DNA of 18,363 bases. Source: Prevotellaceae bacterium UBA7017 (lineage in GTDB: Bacteria; Bacteroidota; Bacteroidia; Bacteroidales; Bacteroidaceae). The translations under genes were made by a program, and so were the position numbers. Of the stretch, positions 14,090 through 18,363 are shown piece by piece. The number at the start of each line of letters is the position of its first letter. Within the stretch, counting starts at the first letter, position 1. Where the stretch lies: assembly GCA_002449535.1 (NCBI GenBank), contig DJWZ01000149.1, positions 1 to 18,363 of the forward strand, read 5' to 3'. The notes beneath the pieces were generated by a model. It saw only the letters and a program-made list of their open reading frames with translations. It ran no database searches and was not told where the DNA came from.

Positions 14090-14833
14090 ATGGATAACTG
14101 TCAATTATCACTATTCTCGGAAAGAGAATGGACTAATATGATATCCCCTTCTTTCTCACGAAAGAAAAACAGGATAGAGTGGGAACTCCGCAAATCAAGA
14201 CTTGGGGCTGTCCGTGCTGACTTGTCTAATAATCTACAGTTATCTGAAGAAGGATGTCCCATTATCAAACCCTATTGGGGGGTACCAGAAAGCCCTTTGA
14301 TTGATTTCAAGGAAGCACTTTCTTCTGATAATTATGACTATTGGGTACACTATTTCATAGACGATATCCTTTTTGAGCAAATATGGAATCCCAGGTACAC
14401 TGAGCGAGATATAAGAATCCTTACTCAGTTCAAGGGAATGTTTACTCCAGACTTTACGCTTGATCCACGTCTTTCGATGTGGCAAGAGCAATTTAATGTA
14501 TTCAGAAGTCGTGCCATTGGACAGATTGTCCAGAAAAGAGGTGGTAATGTTATTCCAACTGTAGGATGGTCATTTCGCAGAAGTTTTGATTACTGTTTCG
14601 TTGGCCTATCTGAAGGAGGAACTGTCGCTATCAGTACAAATGGTGTGTTATGCAAATTTGTATCGTTGCGGATGTTTATGGAAGGAGTTTTTGAACTTGA
14701 AAGACAACTACACCCTGAGGTAATTTGTATTTATGGTAACAAGATAGAGTTAAAGACAAAGGCAAGACAAATTTGGTTTCCAAACATACGCCTTACACAT
14801 TTGAGGAAGTTGGGTAAAAAGCTAATTGTATAA
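14090..14833 (+). CDS. DUF4417 family protein
   Basis: A 247-residue cytoplasmic protein that matches the DUF4417 pattern known from phages and mobile elements: KNRIEWELRKSRLGAVRADL (26-45), a PYWGVPE segment, DYWVHYFIDDILFEQIWN (83-100), FKGMFTPDFTLDP (114-126), then NVIPTVGWSFRRSFDYCFVGL (153-173) and a closing HPEVICIYG. The biochemical function of the family is not known. The ATG lies 4 nt after the preceding stop, so it is co-translated with the two small upstream genes. Family assignment is from remembered motif order and is probable rather than certain. Confidence 0.75.
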   Translation: MDNCQLSLFSEREWTNMISPSFSRKKNRIEWELRKSRLGAVRADLSNNLQLSEEGCPIIKPYWGVPESPLIDFKEALSSDNYDYWVHYFIDDILFEQIWNPRYTERDIRILTQFKGMFTPDFTLDPRLSMWQEQFNVFRSRAIGQIVQKRGGNVIPTVGWSFRRSFDYCFVGLSEGGTVAISTNGVLCKFVSLRMFMEGVFELERQLHPEVICIYGNKIELKTKARQIWFPNIRLTHLRKLGKKLIV

Positions 14834-14860
14834 TTATGATATCAGGAATAACACAGTTAA

Positions 14861-15670
14861 ATGTTAGAGAGCCAAGAGACATCAGAAGAAGATTCTATTC
14901 AGGGCAATGGCCGAATAGATAAAAACCTGGGATGGACAAGTCATGATACTTCTTCATCCGTTCCACCAGAGATGGTGGAATTAGATAGCCTGATCGAACG
15001 TATGGTTCAGGCTAGGATTTCTGATGTCCTAAATGAGAACAAAGAATTAAAAGAATTGCTTGCGGAAAAAGATGATTTCATTGCTTCTCTTTCAAAAGAG
15101 AACGGAAGACTTCGGAATGCTACTATTGATTTGACATTGAAAAATCAAAAACTGCAGGAAGACTATAATGAGGCACAAGACATTATAAATACCTTAAGAG
15201 GCAGAAATGAAAGTGCGTCGGGTTGTGGAGACTATGATTTTAAGTATAATGCAACGAATTTCGAACTTGTAGATCCCGATGTTATTGATTCTTTCTTCTT
15301 AAAACTTCTAAACCTTGCTCAGAATCTGGATATTACTGGTGGATACCTTGTGGATTGCGCCGCTGCCATAGCACCTATATTTATACTCCTGACAAAGGAT
15401 GAGAGAATAGCAAAAAAATACCGTTATAAAGGCACTATGAAATCATTCTGCGATGAATGGAACCATAATGTTGCCGCAAATATTCCTGACAAAGAACGTT
15501 CTAAGAAACTGACCTGTAATTTTGGCTCTATAAAAACTTTTATCAACAGAGCACCGTTTAAGGATTCCTCTGTAGCGTCGTGGCAAAGTATGTTTGACGA
15601 AGGCAAAAACAAAGGAATCCTTTCAAGGGCTCTAAACATAAAAGTTCAGATGGAAAAGTTGTTTTCGTAA
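14861..15670 (+). CDS. Coiled-coil protein of unknown family, next to direct repeats
   Basis: A 269-residue soluble protein. Residues 1-40 are polar and probably disordered. Residues about 42-115 form a long coiled coil with leucine heptads (ENKELKELLAEKDDFIASLS, LKNQKLQEDYNEAQDIINTL). A C-terminal globular domain (about 128-269) contains VDPDVIDSFFLKLLNLAQNL, FILLTKDERIAKKYRYKGTM, and FCDEWNHNVAANIPDKERSK with many basic residues, suited to DNA binding. It ends just upstream of four ACAGTTACCTT repeats, so it may bind them, for example as a replication initiator or regulator; this is inference. Gap to the DUF4417 gene is 27 nt. I do not recognise the family. Confidence 0.72.
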   Translation: MLESQETSEEDSIQGNGRIDKNLGWTSHDTSSSVPPEMVELDSLIERMVQARISDVLNENKELKELLAEKDDFIASLSKENGRLRNATIDLTLKNQKLQEDYNEAQDIINTLRGRNESASGCGDYDFKYNATNFELVDPDVIDSFFLKLLNLAQNLDITGGYLVDCAAAIAPIFILLTKDERIAKKYRYKGTMKSFCDEWNHNVAANIPDKERSKKLTCNFGSIKTFINRAPFKDSSVASWQSMFDEGKNKGILSRALNIKVQMEKLFS

Positions 15671-15674
15671 CAAA

Positions 15675-15796
15675 ACAGTTACCTTTTCCGCCTTGGACAG
15701 TTACCTTTTTCGTTATTCCGTACTTTTTCGGAATGACATCACCTGAAACAGTTACCTTCTTCCCCTCTGATTTGTGGACTAATAGTTACCTTCTTC
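15675..15796 (+). repeat. Four direct repeats, iteron-like
   Basis: Copies of the 15-mer ACAGTTACCTTYTTC lie at 15675-15689, 15697-15711, 15748-15762 and 15782-15796; each shares AGTTACCTT exactly. Spacing start to start is 22, 51 and 34 bases. A 6 bp hairpin (ATTCCG/CGGAAT, 15715-15734) lies between copies 2 and 3. The tract fills the gap before a replication ATPase gene, suggesting binding sites for an initiator or repressor. Confidence 0.75.
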
Positions 15797-15849
15797 AACA
15801 CCGGTTTTCATGTGTTAGAAGATAAAAGCTGTGTGTCAAAAATAACCCG

Positions 15850-15857
15850 TACCTTTG
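15850..15857 (+). promoter_or_regulatory. -7 element before the ATPase gene
   Basis: TACCTTTG followed by CA matches the Bacteroidetes -7 consensus. No clear -33 element is found, so activation by a protein at the nearby repeats is possible. The predicted start is near 15864, which places ATG 15968 after a ~100 nt leader. Confidence 0.6.
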
Positions 15858-15967
15858 CACCAACTTCTCAGGTATGTAGCCGCGTGCCGATTATGAAGGG
15901 GTGGCAAAGCAATAACCGTCGGCAAGGTGATTTGGGACCACTTTATTTCCTTAAATATGATAAAAAC

Positions 15968-17134
15968 ATGGAAGGAAATAACGTTTGTGTAAACGTTCAG
16001 CAGTCTGAAGAGCTGACTGGACAAGCAAACAACCAAGCCCAAGAGACGGTGCAGAACATCGTGAGCGAGGCTGTAAACCAACCTACTGCGGAAGAGCAGA
16101 TGCTTGAACAGTATAGGCAGATTCTGCATGATACGCGCATTCGTAGCGATACTGATGTGCCGGAAGAGGAATATGCATTGGAAGTTGATGGGGTAGGGCT
16201 TTTTGCCCTCCGCGACATCCATGCGGTTAAGGCAAAGGCTAAGGCAGGTAAGACAACGACGCTGAAGGTGTTCGTTGCTGCCTTGCTGACAGGAATGATG
16301 TTCCGCATAAGGTCATTGCTCTCAAAGCCGCGCATAGTATTCTTCGATACGGAGCAAAGCCGTCGTGATACGAAGGGTATCCTTGATGACGTGGCTCGTA
16401 TGACGGGATTGCCTCCCGAGGAGATAGATAGCCATGTGGCACTCTATTCTATGAGGCGAGTTGATCGTGAAGCTTTGTTACCGCTTCTGCGTGTGGCTAT
16501 ATCAGATGAGAAGCCTGCAGTCGTATTCCTTGATGGCATCGTGGAACTTGTTTCAAGTTTCAATGATGAGTCAGAATCAAAGCAGCTTATCAAGGAACTA
16601 CTTGTGCTCAGTGAAGAGAATAACTGTGCCATTGTCAACGTCTTGCATACAAACAAGGCCGATGATGACCATAATATGCGCGGTCACCTTGGTACGATGC
16701 TTGCCCAAAAGGCTGCTACTGTGCTGGAATGTAAGAAGGATAATAGAAGTAGTGTTATTACTGTGACCTGTTCTGAAGCCCGTCATAAATCTATGCCCGA
16801 TTGGAGCATAATGTTCACAGAGGACGGCCTTATCGTGGATGCAGATGAACAGCATAGGCAGATTCAGGAACAGCGCAAGGCGGAACAGCAACAGAAGCGT
16901 CAGGAAGCTGCCGAGAAGGAGAAACAGGAACGCCTGGATGTGTGTGTTCGCCTTGTAGAAGAAAATGGTGGGGCTATCAGCCGCAAGCAGCTGATTGAAA
17001 TTCTCATAGAAAAGCTTGAAAGAGAACGCTCTACAGTTTCCAATTACATAACAGCATGGATAAAGGAGGAGAAGTTGTTTGAAGACAATGATAAGATGAT
17101 TTATACATCAAAAGAACAAGTTCTTCCTTTCTGA
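15968..17134 (+). CDS. RecA/RepA-like replication ATPase (AAA family)
   Basis: A 388-residue cytoplasmic ATPase of the RepA/AAA_25 type found in plasmids and integrated elements of Bacteroidetes. The P-loop AKAKAGKTT (residues 89-97) keeps GKT but has Ala where the first Gly is usual. FFDTEQ (125-130) and the Walker B AVVFLDG (184-190) follow, then VLHTNKADDDHNMRGHLG (225-242), a sensor-like region. Residues 295-325 form a charged coiled coil, and the last 60 residues look like a winged helix (GGAISRKQLIEILI, STVSNYITAWI). It is probably a helicase-type partner of the primase-like protein encoded next. The frame is open back to a GTG at 15812, but a -7 element (15850) lies inside that part, so ATG 15968 is preferred. 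Confidence 0.82.
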   Translation: MEGNNVCVNVQQSEELTGQANNQAQETVQNIVSEAVNQPTAEEQMLEQYRQILHDTRIRSDTDVPEEEYALEVDGVGLFALRDIHAVKAKAKAGKTTTLKVFVAALLTGMMFRIRSLLSKPRIVFFDTEQSRRDTKGILDDVARMTGLPPEEIDSHVALYSMRRVDREALLPLLRVAISDEKPAVVFLDGIVELVSSFNDESESKQLIKELLVLSEENNCAIVNVLHTNKADDDHNMRGHLGTMLAQKAATVLECKKDNRSSVITVTCSEARHKSMPDWSIMFTEDGLIVDADEQHRQIQEQRKAEQQQKRQEAAEKEKQERLDVCVRLVEENGGAISRKQLIEILIEKLERERSTVSNYITAWIKEEKLFEDNDKMIYTSKEQVLPF

Positions 17135-17138
17135 TACC

Positions 17139-17208
17139 GCGATAAGATTTTTGTTTGTTGTTTGAGCCGCCTATATATATAGCGGCTCGAACAACGAACG
17201 AGAATCGC
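17139..17208. repeat. Long palindrome between ATPase and primase-like genes
   Basis: An 18 bp stem (17153-17170 with 17182-17199, two G-T pairs) flanks CTATATATATA; its core is GAGCCGC/GCGGCTC. Outer GCGAT (17139-17143) and ATCGC (17204-17208) extend it. It has no T-run, so it is not a standard terminator; a DNA site such as an origin, a nicking site or a recombination site is as likely as an RNA fold. Confidence 0.7.
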
Positions 17209-17244
17209 CAACAAAAATAATATAAAAAACAATATTGTAAGATT

Positions 17245-18183
17245 ATGAATACCGATTTTCGTTATCAGTTAGAAACCCGTAAACTGACGGGACGTAACCA
17301 ACAGAAGTTCACATGTCCGCACTGTGGCAGGAAGAAATGCTTTGTGAGGTACGTCGATACGCACCACGACTGCAGATACATTGCCGACGATGTAGGCAAG
17401 TGCGACCACCAGCACTCGTGCGGATACCACTATAAGCCCAGCGAGTATTACAAGGACAATCAGTGGGACGCAGAGCGCGATGACGGCAATGACACCACTA
17501 AGCATTGCACTCCCGTCATCCTGCCTCCCTTCCAGGCAATGCCTATGGAATATGTAGTTCGCAGCCACTCGCCACGCAGCACGTTCTGGCAATGGCTGTC
17601 CACCGATGTGGCGCACAGGCTGAATATTCCTTCAGGACAAATACAGCGTGTCTATAAAGACTACCATATCGGAGCCACGCGCATGGGTGATGTCATCTTC
17701 TGGCAGATAGACCAAAGGCAGCAGGTGCATGGCGGACATATCATGCAGTATCGTGCAGACGGACATCGTGAGGGCTTTCAGGGATGGACGCACATACCGC
17801 TGATACGCAAGGGCTTGTTGCCGCTTGACTGGCAACTGTACCAGTGCCTCTATGGCGAGCACCTTCTCGGTAAATATCCGGATGCTCATGTCTGCCTTGT
17901 AGAAAGCGAGAAGACAGCCCTCGTAATGGCTGCATACATGCCACGGCATTTATGGCTGGCGACAGCAGGCAGCGGCGGCTTGTCTGCAGAGAGGGTAAAG
18001 TGCCTGGCAGGACGGAATGTCACATTGTTTCCCGACAGCGGATGCTATGAGAAATGGTGTCGCCAGATGGAGCAGACGAGGGATATAGACTACAGCATAG
18101 ACAAACAGCTGGAGTCATATCCTCCGAATACGGACTTGTGTGACATCCTGCTGAATAGTTCCTGTCCCCAAAACATGGCTTAG
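17245..18183 (+). CDS. Zinc-finger/TOPRIM primase-like protein (DUF6371-type)
   Basis: A 312-residue protein of the primase-like class carried by Bacteroidetes mobile elements. The N-terminus has a zinc-ribbon: FTCPHCGRKKCF (Cys24, Cys27) and later CDHQHSCGYHYKP (Cys53, Cys59). After a middle domain with MGDVIFWQID and GGHIMQYRADG comes a TOPRIM-like core: AHVCLVESEKTALVMA (catalytic Glu near 220), WLATAGSGGL and NVTLFPDSGCYEKW (the acidic motif). TOPRIM proteins of this kind take part in primer synthesis or DNA processing at replication start. It follows the ATPase gene across the palindrome and ends before a strong terminator. DUF6371 is assigned from memory of its motifs. Confidence 0.82.
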   Translation: MNTDFRYQLETRKLTGRNQQKFTCPHCGRKKCFVRYVDTHHDCRYIADDVGKCDHQHSCGYHYKPSEYYKDNQWDAERDDGNDTTKHCTPVILPPFQAMPMEYVVRSHSPRSTFWQWLSTDVAHRLNIPSGQIQRVYKDYHIGATRMGDVIFWQIDQRQQVHGGHIMQYRADGHREGFQGWTHIPLIRKGLLPLDWQLYQCLYGEHLLGKYPDAHVCLVESEKTALVMAAYMPRHLWLATAGSGGLSAERVKCLAGRNVTLFPDSGCYEKWCRQMEQTRDIDYSIDKQLESYPPNTDLCDILLNSSCPQNMA

Positions 18184-18214
18184 GAATTATTGTTGGAAGG
18201 CTTTGTAACAATTG

Positions 18215-18257
18215 TCAGGAAGCGTTGTAAAAAGTGTTACGATGCTTCCTGATTTTT
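18215..18257 (+). terminator. Strong intrinsic terminator
   Basis: TCAGGAAGCGTTGTAA pairs with TTACGATGCTTCCTGA (18215-18230 with 18237-18252; two G-U pairs) around a 6 nt loop, followed by TTTTT and a further T-rich run. It closes the replication-gene transcript. Confidence 0.88.
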
Positions 18258-18290
18258 CTTCATTTTTTATCAAAAAAATATGGAAAAATA

Positions 18291-18322
18291 TTTGCATATG
18301 TCACTGATTTTTAGTATCTTTG
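18291..18322 (+). promoter_or_regulatory. Promoter at the right window edge
   Basis: TTTGC (18291-18295), a 19 nt gap and TATCTTTG (18315-18322). The start is near 18329. An ATG at 18332 follows almost at once and opens a frame that runs out of the window. Confidence 0.8.
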
Positions 18323-18332
18323 CAAATAGAAA

Positions 18333-18348
18333 TGAGACGGTGGTCTCA
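18333..18348. promoter_or_regulatory. Palindrome at a transcription start, possible operator
   Basis: TGAGAC-GGTG-GTCTCA is a perfect 6+4+6 inverted repeat placed a few bases after the predicted start of the edge promoter. That position suits a repressor site or a small 5' RNA hairpin. Confidence 0.5.
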
Positions 18349-18363
18349 AGGCATACAAACAAG

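Noticed and set aside
15675..15796. CRISPR array
   Set aside because: The repeats are only about 15 bp with uneven spacing (22, 51, 34), and no cas gene is present.
15812..15967. N-terminal extension of the replication ATPase from a GTG
   Set aside because: The extension covers a consensus -7 element at 15850 and gives a polar, non-conserved-looking sequence. ATG 15968 leaves a normal leader.

Overview
The window looks like chromosome of a Bacteroidales bacterium, most likely Prevotella-like. The main evidence is the promoters: at least seven places carry the Bacteroidetes housekeeping pattern TTTG/TTG near -33 and TAnnTTTG near -7 with an 18-20 nt gap. Typical Bacteroidetes lipoproteins and weak Shine-Dalgarno sites agree with this. 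No rRNA or tRNA gene is visible, so the genus is inference.

Left part (1-8.4 kb) is ordinary chromosome. It holds the 3' part of glnS, a TPR protein and a DedA membrane protein on the + strand (probable operon), then a haemolysin III/PAQR membrane protein preceded by a possible ~95 nt leader or small RNA. On the - strand a lipoprotein resembling a periplasmic binding protein is translationally coupled to a large TPR protein. A small phage-type protein (A1S_2505-like, - strand) and a lipoprotein (+ strand) are divergent. Short interspersed Bacteroidales-type repeats lie between and inside these genes.

Middle part (8.4-12.6 kb) is accessory. It has a 31-residue lipoprotein ORF, a 21 bp inverted repeat and an unrecognised 275-aa gene. 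Convergent to these is a two-gene - strand operon: an EcoRI-family adenine methyltransferase overlapping by ATGA with a DUF262-HNH nuclease. This looks like a compact restriction-modification-like defence unit. Its only visible promoter lies about 280 nt upstream. Between promoter and first codon is a highly structured ~225 nt RNA ending in a strong intrinsic terminator, so the unit may be controlled by attenuation or the RNA may be a separate component.

Right part (12.6-18.4 kb) resembles the replication/mobilisation module of an integrated plasmid or mobilizable element. It holds a small unknown gene facing a ~105 nt antisense small RNA. A run of small unknown genes follows, including a DUF4417 protein and a coiled-coil protein. 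Then come four ACAGTTACCTT direct repeats, a RecA/RepA-like ATPase, a long palindrome, and a zinc-finger/TOPRIM primase-like protein. A strong terminator and a new promoter with a palindrome at its start site close the window. No integrase, relaxase, transposase or CRISPR array is visible.

The best candidates for something undescribed are the structured RNA in front of the methyltransferase/DUF262-HNH pair, the two other promoter-plus-terminator small RNAs, and the repeat and palindrome sites of the replication module.
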